NCBI GenBank assembly: GCA_016860685.1
Contig: BOJX01000007.1
Location: forward strand, 1 to 56,713
Source: Planctomycetota bacterium
GTDB lineage: Bacteria; Planctomycetota; Phycisphaerae; UBA1845
Direction: 5' to 3'
Length of the DNA stretch: 56,713 bases
In this document: positions 33,344 through 43,313 of the stretch, one piece after another
How the letters are laid out: each line of letters starts with the position of its first letter
Numbering within the stretch: position 1 is the first letter of the stretch
Notes under the pieces: generated by a model
The model's input: the letters and a program-made list of their open reading frames with translations, nothing else
What the model was told of the DNA's origin: nothing
The model's database searches: none
Translations under genes and position numbers: made by a program

Positions 33344-35155
33344 GTGCAGGGATCATCGTTGACGACGCTGCGAGAACCGGCAATCGAGGCGAATCCGCAG
33401 CAGCGCTTGGATTTTGTTCTGGCGTGCGTGGCGGCGGCGGCCGCAGCGGGCGGCGTCATCCTTTTTTTTCTGCTGACGGATTCGCGCGCGGTGGATGATG
33501 ATGAGCTTCAGCACCTGCACTTTGCGTGGTGCCTGACGCAGGGTCTCGCGCCGTACCGGGATTTCTGGGACAATCATCCTCCGCTGCTTCATCAGTTGCT
33601 TTCCTTTCTGATTTCGCGGCAGGGAGAGCCTTCGGGCGTGCTCCTTTCCGGTCGCCGGTTATGTGCGGTGCTGGCGCTTCCCGGGGTGGCGGGCGTCTAT
33701 CTCCTGGGACGGGCGTGTGCGGGGCGCGGCGCGGGTGTGGCGGCGGCGGCGTGGCTGGCGTGCAGCGAGGTCTACCTGCTGAAGGCGGTGGAAATCCGCC
33801 CGGACGGAATTCTGCTGACGTGCATTGCTTTCAGTGCGTGGTTGATCTTGTCCGCGATGCGAGGTGCGTCATCGTCCGGCGAGGAAGGTTCCTCGGGAAC
33901 GAATTCGAAGCAAGGGCGGTGTGGTTCGGCGTGGCGGTGGGTGGCGGCGGGGCTGATTCTGGGGATCGGGGCGACGGCGACGACGAAGGCGTTGATTCCG
34001 CTGGCGGCGATTCTGGCTGCGGTGAGCGTCGGGTTCAGAGCGCGAGGGAGACGATCAGGGGTTTCGCGTGGCGGCGTGGCTTGGTTTGCGGCGGCGTTCT
34101 GCACGCCGGTGGGGGTCTGGCTGGTGGGCGAGGCGCTGCGCGGCGACGCGGGGGCGGCGTGGCGCATGACCGTGATGGAGAACGTTGCGTATCCGCAGCG
34201 TTTCAATCCGGGGTCGCTGATCCACGCGACGAACCCGTATCCGCTGCTTGCGGCGGCGGGCGTCGGGACGTGGGCGGCGTTCAGGCGGCGCGGGGACGGC
34301 GCGGAGCGTTCGCAGGCGCTGCGGGCAGCGGCGATCGGCGCGGGGGTTTCGGCGGCGGCGATCGCGGCGATGCCGGCGGCGTATCTTCAGTCCATCCTTT
34401 TGCCCCTGCCTTTTTTCTGCGTCCTGTCGGGCGCGGGAGTTGCGTCGCTGGTGGGTTGGGCGGCGCGGCGGTCGACGGAAAACGGGCGGTGGGCGGCGGG
34501 GATCGGACTGATCGGCGTGTTCGCGGCGGGGGCGGCGGTGGCGCCGGTGCAGCGCGTGGCGGCGACGATTCCCCGGCAGCGGGAGCAGCTTGCGGGTGCG
34601 ATGCATACCTTGGACGCGGTGTGCGTTCTGGTGGATCGTGACGCCACGGTGTTCGACGGCCGCTGTCAGGCGGTGTTCCGGAAACATGCCTACTTCTACC
34701 CGTCCCTGGTGCAAGGCGTGCTCATGCGTTATCGGGAGGGACGCCTCGGGGCGCCGGTACGCGAGGTGTTCGAGTCGACGGCGCCGACGATGATTCTGAA
34801 GGATTCGAGAAGCGCGGCGATCGGCGACGAAGACTGGGCGTGGATCGCGGCGAATTACGTGGCGCTGGCGGAGCCTTATGCGTGGGTCTATCTGCCGGGG
34901 TGGGATTTCGGCGCAACGGATTCGTCGGATGCGGTTGAGTTTGTGACGCGGTTTCCGGTGCGCGTGGCGGGGTGCTACCTTGTCGAGCGAAGCGACCCGG
35001 CGGTGCGCGTCACGATCGACGGGCAGGGGATCGGGGATGAGGTGGAGCTGCTGCCGGGAAGCAGCGTCATCCGGCTAGAAGGGCGAGGCGCGCGGGTGCG
35101 CGTGCGTTACTGCCCGCCCCCTTCAGGAGAGATCGGTGGAGGGGGGCTGCCCTGA
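33344..35155 (+). CDS. PMT/ArnT-like membrane glycosyltransferase (GT39/GT83 type)
   Basis: Membrane protein of 603 residues with about ten helices. The first periplasmic loop carries the catalytic acidic motif (RAVDDDELQHLHFAWCLTQG) and the downstream HPPLLHQL typical of polyprenyl-phosphate-sugar-dependent transferases. The C-terminal about 130 residues form a soluble periplasmic domain. It probably moves a sugar from a polyprenyl carrier to a lipid or protein in the periplasm. The start may be GTG 33344 or TTG 33359; the latter has AGGGA upstream. It overlaps the convergent lipoprotein gene at its 3' end by 49 bp. Confidence 0.85.
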   Translation: MQGSSLTTLREPAIEANPQQRLDFVLACVAAAAAAGGVILFFLLTDSRAVDDDELQHLHFAWCLTQGLAPYRDFWDNHPPLLHQLLSFLISRQGEPSGVLLSGRRLCAVLALPGVAGVYLLGRACAGRGAGVAAAAWLACSEVYLLKAVEIRPDGILLTCIAFSAWLILSAMRGASSSGEEGSSGTNSKQGRCGSAWRWVAAGLILGIGATATTKALIPLAAILAAVSVGFRARGRRSGVSRGGVAWFAAAFCTPVGVWLVGEALRGDAGAAWRMTVMENVAYPQRFNPGSLIHATNPYPLLAAAGVGTWAAFRRRGDGAERSQALRAAAIGAGVSAAAIAAMPAAYLQSILLPLPFFCVLSGAGVASLVGWAARRSTENGRWAAGIGLIGVFAAGAAVAPVQRVAATIPRQREQLAGAMHTLDAVCVLVDRDATVFDGRCQAVFRKHAYFYPSLVQGVLMRYREGRLGAPVREVFESTAPTMILKDSRSAAIGDEDWAWIAANYVALAEPYAWVYLPGWDFGATDSSDAVEFVTRFPVRVAGCYLVERSDPAVRVTIDGQGIGDEVELLPGSSVIRLEGRGARVRVRYCPPPSGEIGGGGLP

Positions 35156-35856
35156 GGGTCGGGCCACGTCACTTTCCGCTCCAGGTCGGAATCTCCGGCG
35201 AGCAGTCCGACCGTCCGGACTTCCGAGCATAATCCGTCCGCCGCGAAGCAGAGGATGATCAGCTTGGGCATCGATCCCGGAACGAACCCCGTGTCATCCC
35301 AGATCACGGCGCGATAACCGGTGGCGGCGCTGTTGACGTCGCGCAGCGGCGCGCCGAGGCGCGCCGTTTCGGCGCAGGCCTCCGGCGGGAGCGAGAAGCA
35401 GGCCGCCAGCAGGCGTTTCACGCGCCAGATGTCGGGCAGGCCGTCGCGGTTGCGCTTCCAGATACCGACGCCGTGGATGTGTTCGCCTTCGTCGAGATGC
35501 AGGACGATGAAAGACTCGCCCTTGCGGTTGCGCGGCGACGGGTAGATGACGATCGTGTCGCCAGCGTCGTTCGGGGTCAGGGTGTCGTTGCGCGGACCGA
35601 GGAGTTCGTCAGCGCGGGCGACGGGTTCGCCGATCAGCTTCGGTCGCCACTCCCGCAGGTCTTCCGCGGCCCAGCGGGTGGTAATCAGATCGACCGAGGC
35701 GCTGAAGGGGTTTCCGCGACAACCCGCAAGCAGGGCAGCGGAGAAGAACAAGAAAAAGTGCAGTATCACCCGTCGTCCCTGGGGCTGAACCAGGCGCGGG
35801 TTAAGGGCGAAACAAATAAACATAAACTTTATTTTTTTCATCATTGTATTAATCAT
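35107..35856 (-). CDS. Uncharacterised lipoprotein
   Basis: Protein of 249 residues. A long basic n-region and a hydrophobic core (VILHFFLFFSAALLAGC) end in a textbook lipobox LAGC. The rest is soluble, with VIYPSPRNRKGESF, HIHGVGIWKRNRDGLPDIW and KLIILCFAADGL. I do not recognise the family. The start region is strikingly AT-rich (35800-35870) compared with the rest of the window, which may reflect a promoter. The start ATG 35856 follows AGGGAA; start choice is uncertain. Its 3' end overlaps the convergent glycosyltransferase gene. Confidence 0.75.
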   Translation of the reverse strand: MINTMMKKIKFMFICFALNPRLVQPQGRRVILHFFLFFSAALLAGCRGNPFSASVDLITTRWAAEDLREWRPKLIGEPVARADELLGPRNDTLTPNDAGDTIVIYPSPRNRKGESFIVLHLDEGEHIHGVGIWKRNRDGLPDIWRVKRLLAACFSLPPEACAETARLGAPLRDVNSAATGYRAVIWDDTGFVPGSMPKLIILCFAADGLCSEVRTVGLLAGDSDLERKVTWPDPQGSPPPPISPEGGGQ

Positions 35857-36101
35857 GAATCAAGTTCCCTGCATGATGATGATCGGACGTTCACCGGGAA
35901 ACGCAAGATCGAAATCTGGGTGGGGTCCGGCATGAAGTTGCGGGGTGGGGAGGCGGACTCAGAAAGTCCGGAACGAAGAGACGTGTATTGCCTTGGGATA
36001 AGTCGCCTCACCGCGTGGAATAATGAGCGTGCGGCGGCGAAATCCCTGAGGGTGGGGACGGTCGGCGACGCCAGCCGGATCAGAACGCCACGAGAGGTGA
36101 T

Positions 36102-37697
36102 ATGTTGAGTCGCTTGGTATTCATGCGTCTACGTGCGGCGGAGCAGGCGTTAAGAGCCGGTCGTCTCGACGAGGCTTACCGCCTGGCGAGCGCGGCGGAC
36201 CTTCGGATTCATCCGCGTGGGAAAGCGGTGCTTGAGCAACTGGTGGAGCCGCTGGCGGAGCGGGCGCGCGGACATTTCCGCGGGGATCGTTTTGCGGAGG
36301 CGCTGTCGGACGTGGACCGAGCGCTACTGGCGGGAGTCCGGACGGATGAGCTTGCGGAACTTCGTCGGAACATTGAGACGGTGGCCAACGCCGTCCAGCG
36401 GAATCTTGCGACGCGCGAACACGTGCTGACCGAGGCGCGGCGTCGCGTCGAGGCGGGTTCGCTGGTCGCAGGTCGGCAGATTCTCGAGCACGGGGCGGTC
36501 GGAGATGCGGAGGCGGCGGTGATCGGTCAGACGATCGAGCGGCGTGCGGCGGAAGCGGCGACGATGATCGAGCAGGCGCGGCAGCGCCTGAAGGAGGGCC
36601 AGGTGTCGGCGGCGGCGGAGCGGGTTGAGGCTGCGCGTCGTCTTGATGCGCACAATGCCGCGGTCGTGTCGCTGGAAACGGCGGTGGTGAACGAAGGACT
36701 CGATCGCACGACCCGGGCGATCCAGGAAGGGCGGCTCGCGCGGGCGGCGGAGGAGTTGAAGGCGTTAAGGGGTCTTGCGTGTCAGGATCCGCGGCGGCTG
36801 GAGCTTGAGGCGTTTCTTCGGGAGGCGCGCCGGGCGGCGGATCATCTTCGGGGTCGTGCATTCGGCGAGGCGCGAAAGAGCGTGGCGGCGCTGGCGCAGA
36901 TGACGCCCGCACCGAAGTGGCTGGACGCGATGGCGAAGCGTCTGCGTGAGGCCGAGGACATCGACCTGGAGCTGCGGGTCGGACCGCTGGGGCAGTGGGC
37001 GACATGGGAGCCTGCGCCGGCGGGCGCTGCGCGGCTCGTGCCCGTCGGATACGAGGGACGCGCGGCGCTGGACGAGACGGTGATGCTGGCGGCGGGGGCG
37101 GTGACGCGCTCGCCGTCGGGTCCGCGGCAACTTCTGATGCTGGTGGACGGTGGCGGAAGCACCCTTCTGATCTTTTCGGATCGGTGCAGCATCGGGCGGG
37201 TGGCGACGGAGCATCCGGCGGACGTGACGCTTTTCGGAGACCTGGCAGAGCGGCACGCGGAGATCGCGCGGATCGACGAGGATTATTTCCTTTTCGGAAC
37301 GAGGGAAGTCGATATCGGCGGGCGGATGTACCGCCAGCAACTTCTGCGGGACGGCGACCGGGTGATGCTCGGGCGACGGGCGAAGTTCGAGTTCAGGCTG
37401 CCCAGCCGCAAGAGCCTGACGGCGGTGCTGACGTTGAGCGACACGACGAAGATGCCTCAGGACGTGCGCACGGTGCTGCTCTTCAAGGATCACGCGACGA
37501 TCGGAAACGGGTCCACCGCGCATGTGCGCTGTCGCCACGCCGAGCGGGCGATCGTGCTGATGAACCGAGGCGGACGGTTGTGGGCGCAGCCGAGCGGGTT
37601 GGAGGCGTCGAGCGGGCAGTGGGTGGAGGTCGGCGTTCCGGTGCAGATTGCGGGCGTAAGTTTTGTGCTTCAGCCGTGGCAGGCGAGGATGGCGTAG
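36102..37697 (+). CDS. FHA-domain protein with N-terminal helical repeats, upstream of two Ser/Thr kinases
   Basis: Protein of 531 residues. Residues 1-290 are helical repeats with TPR-like character (QALRAGRLDEAYRLA, RFAEALSDVDRAL, EGQVSAAAERVEAARRL). An FHA-like domain follows at about 342-430 (LLIFSDRCSIGR, then DVTLFGDLAERHAEIARIDEDYFLF), containing the GR and SxxH-like positions that bind phosphothreonine, here R and RH. A second, diverged FHA-like segment ends the protein (LLFKDHATIGN, then CRHAERAIVLMNRGGRLWAQ). ATG 36102 has GAGAGGTG upstream. It precedes two tandem kinases, so it probably binds a kinase-phosphorylated partner. Confidence 0.82.
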   Translation: MLSRLVFMRLRAAEQALRAGRLDEAYRLASAADLRIHPRGKAVLEQLVEPLAERARGHFRGDRFAEALSDVDRALLAGVRTDELAELRRNIETVANAVQRNLATREHVLTEARRRVEAGSLVAGRQILEHGAVGDAEAAVIGQTIERRAAEAATMIEQARQRLKEGQVSAAAERVEAARRLDAHNAAVVSLETAVVNEGLDRTTRAIQEGRLARAAEELKALRGLACQDPRRLELEAFLREARRAADHLRGRAFGEARKSVAALAQMTPAPKWLDAMAKRLREAEDIDLELRVGPLGQWATWEPAPAGAARLVPVGYEGRAALDETVMLAAGAVTRSPSGPRQLLMLVDGGGSTLLIFSDRCSIGRVATEHPADVTLFGDLAERHAEIARIDEDYFLFGTREVDIGGRMYRQQLLRDGDRVMLGRRAKFEFRLPSRKSLTAVLTLSDTTKMPQDVRTVLLFKDHATIGNGSTAHVRCRHAERAIVLMNRGGRLWAQPSGLEASSGQWVEVGVPVQIAGVSFVLQPWQARMA

Positions 37698-37821
37698 GGA
37701 TTTCGGATCGCGGATGTCGGATTTGGAAAGGCGTGCGCGATCCCGGAAGCGGTGGGGGAGGGGTGCGGCGGGCGGAGCCCGCTCTGCGGAGGGGTCAAAG
37801 CGGATTTCAAGCAGGGCATTG

Positions 37822-39219
37822 ATGGCGTTTACGTTCAAACATGGTGATCGGCCGGTTGAGGGGTACACGATCCAGCGCGCGGTGGGGCGCGGAGGATTCG
37901 GGGAGGTGTACTACGCGGTCAGCGACGGCGGGAAAGACGTCGCGCTCAAATACCTGCGGGACAATCCGGAGGTGGAGCTGCGCGGGGTCGAGGCCTGCAT
38001 GAACCTGAAGAACCCGCACCTCATTTCGATCTACGATGTGCGCAAGAGCGCGGTTGGCGAGCCTTTCATCGTGATGGAATACGTGTCGGGGCCGTCGCTG
38101 CGCGACCTGCTGACGGCGGAGCCAGGCGGGCTGGGATCCGCGAAGGCGCTCTTTTTCCTCAAGGGGATGTGCGAGGGTCTGTCGTATCTGCACGATCGGG
38201 GGATCGTTCACCGGGACTTGAAGCCCGGCAACATTTTCTACGACGACGGGTATGTGAAGATCGGCGACTACGGGTTGTCGAAGTTCATGTCGGTGTCGCG
38301 GCACAGCGCGCACACGTCGAGCGTGGGGACGGTGCATTACATGGCGCCGGAGGTGGGGAGCGGGAATTACTCGCGGGCGATCGACGTGTACGCGGTGGGG
38401 GTGATGCTTTTCGAGATGCTCACCGGGCGCGTGCCGTTTGAGGGGGCGAGCATGGGCGAGGTGCTGATGAAGCACCTGACGCAGCTGCCGAACGTGGACG
38501 GCCTGCCCGAGCCTTTTGCGCGCGTCATCCGCAAGGCGCTGGAGAAAGACCCGCAGCACCGCTACGCGACGGTGGATGACCTGATGACGGACGTTCTGGG
38601 GGCGGAGGCGGCGCGGAGCAGTCTGTCGGTGTTCAACCCGGAGCTGAGTCTGTCCGGCGCGGCGGCGCGGGGCATTTCGGATCCGCGTCCCGGTCCGGTC
38701 GGGACGGGCGGCACCGCGTTCGGACCGCCGCCTCCTCCGCGGACGCCACCGCCGGCTGCGGCGCCCTACATTGCGGCGAGCGGAAAACCGCTGGCGCCGG
38801 AGGTTTCGACGGGGCGCGTGCGGTACGCGGGGTTCTGGATCCGGACGGGAGCGGTGATCATCGACAGCATCGTGCTGCTGCTGCCGACGGCGCTGGCCCA
38901 GATGATGCTGCCGGTGCTGGGGAGCGTGATTCTGTCGGTGGTGTACGAGGTCTGGCTGCTGGGTTCGTGGCGCGGGCAGACGGTGGGCAAGCGGGCGTGC
39001 GGGATCCGGGTGATCAACGCCGACGGGACGATGCTGGATTCGGGGGATGCGCTGCGGCGGACGCTGGCGAGCTTTCTGAGCACGTTCACGCTGGGGATCG
39101 GGTACGTCATGGCCGCGTTCGACGACCGCAAGCGCGCCTTGCACGACCGGATCGCCAACACGCTGCACATTTATGCGGACGAGGACGTGCCGGCGGGGGC
39201 GCGGCAGGCGGCGGCGTGA
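37822..39219 (+). CDS. Ser/Thr protein kinase fused to an RDD membrane domain
   Basis: Protein of 465 residues from ATG 37822; the ORF-track start at 37663 overlaps the FHA gene. Kinase motifs: glycine loop [14 protein letters not shown] (catalytic Lys near 42), [20 protein letters not shown] (DFG-type aspartate, as DYG), [10 protein letters not shown] Pro-rich linker near residues 285-325 leads to an RDD domain (about 332-455): RYAGFWIRTGAVIIDS, WRGQTVGKRACGIRVI and DDRKRALHDRIANT. No PASTA repeats are present. The membrane RDD domain probably anchors the kinase. Confidence 0.93.
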   Translation: MAFTFKHGDRPVEGYTIQRAVGRGGFGEVYYAVSDGGKDVALKYLRDNPEVELRGVEACMNLKNPHLISIYDVRKSAVGEPFIVMEYVSGPSLRDLLTAEPGGLGSAKALFFLKGMCEGLSYLHDRGIVHRDLKPGNIFYDDGYVKIGDYGLSKFMSVSRHSAHTSSVGTVHYMAPEVGSGNYSRAIDVYAVGVMLFEMLTGRVPFEGASMGEVLMKHLTQLPNVDGLPEPFARVIRKALEKDPQHRYATVDDLMTDVLGAEAARSSLSVFNPELSLSGAAARGISDPRPGPVGTGGTAFGPPPPPRTPPPAAAPYIAASGKPLAPEVSTGRVRYAGFWIRTGAVIIDSIVLLLPTALAQMMLPVLGSVILSVVYEVWLLGSWRGQTVGKRACGIRVINADGTMLDSGDALRRTLASFLSTFTLGIGYVMAAFDDRKRALHDRIANTLHIYADEDVPAGARQAAA

Positions 39220-39260
39220 GGGGATAGCGAAGGGCGAAGATCTGACAGCCGGGAATTACG

Positions 39261-41600
39261 ATGGCTTTTTCGTTCAAACATGGGGATCGCGTTCTGGATC
39301 AATACACGATCCAGCGCGCCGTGGGGCGGGGCGGATTCGGGGAGGTGTATTACGCGCTGAGCGACGGCGGTCGCGAGGTGGCGATCAAGCACCTGCGCGA
39401 CAATCCGGACGTGGAGCTGCGGGGCGTGGCGCACTGCATCAATCTCAAAAGTCCGCACCTGGTGTCGATCTTCGACGTGCGGAAGAATGAGGCCGGCGAG
39501 TACTTCATCATCATGGAGTACATTTCGGGGGCGTCGCTGCGCGATCTTCTGACGGCGGAGCCGCACGGGCTGGGCGTGGCGAAGGCGGTGTTCTTCCTCA
39601 AGGGGATCGCGTCGGGGCTTTCATACCTGCATGAGCGCGGCATCGTCCACCGGGATCTGAAACCGGGGAACATCTTCTACGACGACGGATACGTGAAGAT
39701 CGGGGATTACGGGCTGTCGAAGTTCATCTCGGTGTCGCGGCACAGCGTTCAGACGGCGAGCGTGGGGACGGTGCATTACATGGCGCCGGAGGTGGGGAGC
39801 GGATCGTACACGCGCAGCATCGACGTTTATGCGCTGGGTGTGATTCTTTACGAGATGCTGCTGGGCCGCGTGCCCTTCGAGGGGGCGAGCATGGGCGAGG
39901 TGTTGATGAAGCACCTCACCCAGCAGCCGGAGGTGGACCGCCTGCCCGCGCCCTTCGCGCAGGTGATCCGCAAGGCGCTGGCGAAGGATCCGAAGGATCG
40001 TTACGCGACGGTGGACGAGATGATGCAGGACGTGATGGGCGTGGAGGACGTTCAGCGCAGTCTTGCGGGGTTCAATCCGGAGTTGAGCCTGACCGTGGCG
40101 GCGCGGGCGGGATATGCGGAGCGGTTCGACTCGCCACGTCCGTCGCCGAACCCCAGGCCTGCGGAGCAGGGAGCGGCGTGGGCGCCTCCTCCGCCGCCGC
40201 TGATCCGCGCGCCGGACGTTCCGACGACCGCGATCCCGCGACGAGACCGGACGCAACGGATGCTGCTGACGGGATTGATGGCGGTCGGGATGAGCTTCCT
40301 GTCCGGACTGGCGACGGCGGCGGTGAGCGAGTTTCGGACGGAAGAACTGGCGGCATCAGCGGGTCTGATGACGCTGGCGGGATCGGGAGGGATTCTGCTG
40401 GGCCGGAAGGTACTGGGGTGGCTGGGGGCGAGTGCGTATCCGACGTGGGCGAAGCGCGTGGTGATGTTGGTGTGCGCGGGGTTGCCTCTGCTTTTCGGGG
40501 CGGCGCCGGCGCTGTCGGACTCCCGGGTGGACGGGGACGGCGGGGCGATGCTGCTGAGCCTGCTGATCCTCGTGATGTTCGCGGACTGGTCAAAGGCGAT
40601 TCATTTCGGGTCGTGCGGGGCGTTAAACGTGGGCGATGCGTTCCGCAAGGCGCTGGGCGCGTTTGCGGCGGCGGTCCCGCTCGCGGGGATGCTCGACGGA
40701 GAGCCGGCGGCGATGTTCGGGTCGGCGGCGATCGCGATGGCGATCACGCTGGTGCTTCAGGCGTCGGGGTGGTGGCTTCAGCCGGCGGGCGGAGCGGCGT
40801 CCGTGGCAACAAAGCCGATCGGACCTGGCGAGGTGGGCGAGGCGGTGCGCAGCCGAGTCGAGAAGCACTTCCGCGACGGCGCGGTGTTTTTCAGGATGCA
40901 GTCTTCGCGGACCGGCAATGAAGCAGGCCCGACGGCGCCGCCGGTCCGTCCGGCGCCGCCGTATTGGGCCGGCGCGCCGGAGGGGGCGGGCGTGCAGCCG
41001 GGTGGAGCCGGGTCTGCGGGGGAAGCGGGGGGGGAATTGCCGCTTCAGCCGGCGCTGCGATCGGGGTTTGCGCGGGGGTTCTGGAGCCTCGTGGCGTTCA
41101 CGCTGCTGATCGGGGTGGTGGTCAACGTGGCAGCGCTGGCGGTGATGGGTCGGACGATGAATACGCCGCAGGCGCCGATCATCGCGTTGATCGCGTGCGC
41201 GATGGGGTCGTTATTCGCGCTGAGCAAGACGACGGTGCGGCGGCGGGTTGGGTTCTGGCGCGAAACGATGCGGCCTTTCCTGCTGGCGGGGACGGCGACG
41301 GCGATCGGCGCGGCGATCACGCTGATCGCGGACCCGCCGATGTCGCGCGGATACCGACAGTTTTATGAGGGCGTCTATCCGAACGGGCAATACGTGTACC
41401 AGCAATACACGTGGCGGAACAATAATGTTCGCCCGGCGATGATTCCGGTGCTGGTCGCGTCGTCGCTGATGTTCGTGACGGTCGCGGCGGCGCGGGGGCG
41501 GAAGAGCGCTGCGCCGCGCCCGTTTCTGATGACGGATCCGTCGCATTCCGGCACCGCGTCGCCGCCGCGTCCGGCGGCGGGTCCGGCAGGGAACCTGTGA
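39261..41600 (+). CDS. Ser/Thr protein kinase with C-terminal multi-span membrane domain
   Basis: Protein of 779 residues, paralogue of the preceding kinase. The first 280 residues match it almost motif by motif: [58 protein letters not shown]. From about residue 335 the two diverge: here several membrane helices ([32 protein letters not shown]), a soluble Pro-rich linker, then a second membrane block with [15 protein letters not shown]. There is no RDD domain. It lies 41 bp after the first kinase gene and 46 bp before pdxJ. Confidence 0.92.
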   Translation: MAFSFKHGDRVLDQYTIQRAVGRGGFGEVYYALSDGGREVAIKHLRDNPDVELRGVAHCINLKSPHLVSIFDVRKNEAGEYFIIMEYISGASLRDLLTAEPHGLGVAKAVFFLKGIASGLSYLHERGIVHRDLKPGNIFYDDGYVKIGDYGLSKFISVSRHSVQTASVGTVHYMAPEVGSGSYTRSIDVYALGVILYEMLLGRVPFEGASMGEVLMKHLTQQPEVDRLPAPFAQVIRKALAKDPKDRYATVDEMMQDVMGVEDVQRSLAGFNPELSLTVAARAGYAERFDSPRPSPNPRPAEQGAAWAPPPPPLIRAPDVPTTAIPRRDRTQRMLLTGLMAVGMSFLSGLATAAVSEFRTEELAASAGLMTLAGSGGILLGRKVLGWLGASAYPTWAKRVVMLVCAGLPLLFGAAPALSDSRVDGDGGAMLLSLLILVMFADWSKAIHFGSCGALNVGDAFRKALGAFAAAVPLAGMLDGEPAAMFGSAAIAMAITLVLQASGWWLQPAGGAASVATKPIGPGEVGEAVRSRVEKHFRDGAVFFRMQSSRTGNEAGPTAPPVRPAPPYWAGAPEGAGVQPGGAGSAGEAGGELPLQPALRSGFARGFWSLVAFTLLIGVVVNVAALAVMGRTMNTPQAPIIALIACAMGSLFALSKTTVRRRVGFWRETMRPFLLAGTATAIGAAITLIADPPMSRGYRQFYEGVYPNGQYVYQQYTWRNNNVRPAMIPVLVASSLMFVTVAAARGRKSAAPRPFLMTDPSHSGTASPPRPAAGPAGNL

Positions 41601-41610
41601 CAACGGCGCG

Positions 41611-41639
41611 TTTCCCCGCCGAAGCGTCGCCCGTATAAT
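41611..41639 (+). promoter_or_regulatory. Promoter of pdxJ giving a leaderless transcript
   Basis: A perfect TATAAT (41634-41639) with TTTCCC (41611-41616) 17 bp upstream as weak -35. The pdxJ ATG follows the -10 box by seven bases, so the start of transcription should coincide with the start codon. The box sits just past the kinase gene's stop codon. Confidence 0.65.
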
Positions 41640-41646
41640 CGGCGTC

Positions 41647-42387
41647 ATGCCGAAGCTGGGCGTCAACATCGACCACGTCGCGACGGTGCGGCAGGCGCGT
41701 CGCACGGATGAACCGGACCCGGTCTGGGCGGCGGTCGAGGCGGAGTTGGGCGGCGCCGACGGGATCACCTTCCACCTGCGCGAGGATCGTCGTCATATTC
41801 AGGACCGGGACGCGCGCGTCCTACGTCAAACCGTGGGCGTCAAGCTCAACATGGAGATGGCGATCGCGGAGGAGATCGTCGCGCTCGCGGAGGAGCTTGC
41901 TCCGGATCAATGCACGCTCGTGCCTGAGCGGCGCGAGGAGTTGACGACCGAGGGTGGGCTGGACGTCGTGCGCTTTCACGGGCGCGTGAAGGAGGTTGTC
42001 TCGCGGCTGACGTCCCGCGGGATGATTCTCAGCGCGTTCATTGAGCCGCTGGACGATCAGATCCGGGCGTCGGCCGACGCGGGGTTTCAGGCGGTCGAGC
42101 TGTGGACGGGGCGGTATGCGCACGCGCCGAACGCTCGCGAGCACGAGCGGGCGCTGGATGAGATTCGTCGCGCGGTCGAGGTTGCGCGATCGGCGCGGCT
42201 GGAGGTTCACGCCGGACACGGGCTGACGTACCGGAACGTGCGTCCGCTGGCGGCGATTGCGGGGCTGTCGGAGTTCAACATCGGGCATTCGATCGTGGCG
42301 CGGAGCGTGTTCGTCGGGTTTCGGGAGGCGGTGCGGGAGATGAAGCGGTTGATTTCGCCCCCGAGAGGGGCGGAGGGAGTCAAATGA
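41647..42387 (+). CDS. pdxJ: Pyridoxine 5'-phosphate synthase
   Basis: TIM-barrel enzyme of 246 residues that condenses 1-deoxyxylulose 5-phosphate with 3-amino-2-oxopropyl phosphate in vitamin B6 synthesis. It shows [15 protein letters not shown] at the N-terminus, [18 protein letters not shown], the [14 protein letters not shown] loop with catalytic Glu, [11 protein letters not shown], and [13 protein letters not shown] at the end. The stop overlaps the dapA start by ATGA. It is probably read from the leaderless promoter described above. Other genes of the B6 pathway are not in the window. Confidence 0.97.
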   Translation: MPKLGVNIDHVATVRQARRTDEPDPVWAAVEAELGGADGITFHLREDRRHIQDRDARVLRQTVGVKLNMEMAIAEEIVALAEELAPDQCTLVPERREELTTEGGLDVVRFHGRVKEVVSRLTSRGMILSAFIEPLDDQIRASADAGFQAVELWTGRYAHAPNAREHERALDEIRRAVEVARSARLEVHAGHGLTYRNVRPLAAIAGLSEFNIGHSIVARSVFVGFREAVREMKRLISPPRGAEGVK

Positions 42388-43274
42388 TGCGTGGGGGACC
42401 GCCGATGCAAGGGTCGATGACGGCGCTGGTGACGCCGTTCCGGGACGGTCGGGTGGACGAGGCGTGCCTGGCGCGTCTCGTGGAGCGTCAGATCGAGGGC
42501 GGAACGGACTGGCTGGTTCCCTGCGGGACGACGGGAGAGTCTCCGACGCTCAGCGAGGAGGAGCATGACCGAGTGATCGACGTGGTGATCGGCGCGTCGC
42601 GCGGTCGGCGACCGGTGCTGGCGGGGGCCGGGTCCAACTGCACCGAGAAGGCGGTGAAGCTGTCGAAAAAGGCGGCGGCGGCCGGGGCGTCGGGCATTCT
42701 TAGCGTGGTTCCGTATTACAACCGTCCGACGCAGGAAGGGTTGTACCGGCATTTTGCGGCGGTGGCGGAGGCGGTGGAGCTTCCGATTGTGTTGTACAAC
42801 GTGCCGCTGCGGACGGGGCAGTCGCTGGCGAACGAGACGGTGGTGCGGTTGCGGAACCGGTACTCGAACGTCGTGGCGTTGAAGCATGCGACGGGGTCGG
42901 TGGGGGGGGTGGATGATTTGCAGGCGCAGTGCGACATCATTGTGCTCAGCGGGGACGACTCGATCACCTGGCCGCTGATGGCGCTGGGGGCGCGAGGCGT
43001 GATCAGTGTGATCAGCAACCTGGTTCCGGCGTGGATGAAGGAACTGGTGGACGCGGCATTGCGCGGCGAGGGAGGTCGGGCGCTGGCGTGTCACCGGAAG
43101 CTTGCGGATCTGGCGGACGGGATCGGTCGTTTCGGACCGAACCCGCAGCCGATCAAGACGGCGATGGCGCTGTGCGGATTGCTGTCGGATGAGTTCCGGC
43201 TGCCGCTGTGCTCGCTGGACGCGAAGGCGAAGGGCGAGATCGCGGCGCTGCTGAAGAAGCATGAGATTGGTTGA
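42384..43274 (+). CDS. dapA: 4-hydroxy-tetrahydrodipicolinate synthase
   Basis: Schiff-base aldolase of 296 residues that joins pyruvate and aspartate semialdehyde in lysine/diaminopimelate synthesis. The N-terminus has TALVTPF and [26 protein letters not shown] carries the catalytic Tyr, VALKHATGS the Schiff-base lysine, and [21 protein letters not shown] the pyruvate-side loop. It overlaps pdxJ by four bases, so the two genes are translationally coupled. The family is broad (DapA/NanA); the full set of motifs and length favour DapA. Confidence 0.93.
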   Translation: MMRGGPPMQGSMTALVTPFRDGRVDEACLARLVERQIEGGTDWLVPCGTTGESPTLSEEEHDRVIDVVIGASRGRRPVLAGAGSNCTEKAVKLSKKAAAAGASGILSVVPYYNRPTQEGLYRHFAAVAEAVELPIVLYNVPLRTGQSLANETVVRLRNRYSNVVALKHATGSVGGVDDLQAQCDIIVLSGDDSITWPLMALGARGVISVISNLVPAWMKELVDAALRGEGGRALACHRKLADLADGIGRFGPNPQPIKTAMALCGLLSDEFRLPLCSLDAKAKGEIAALLKKHEIG

Positions 43275-43313
43275 CGGGCCGGAGGTCGGAGGTTTGCGCG
43301 TTGAGGCAAGGGC

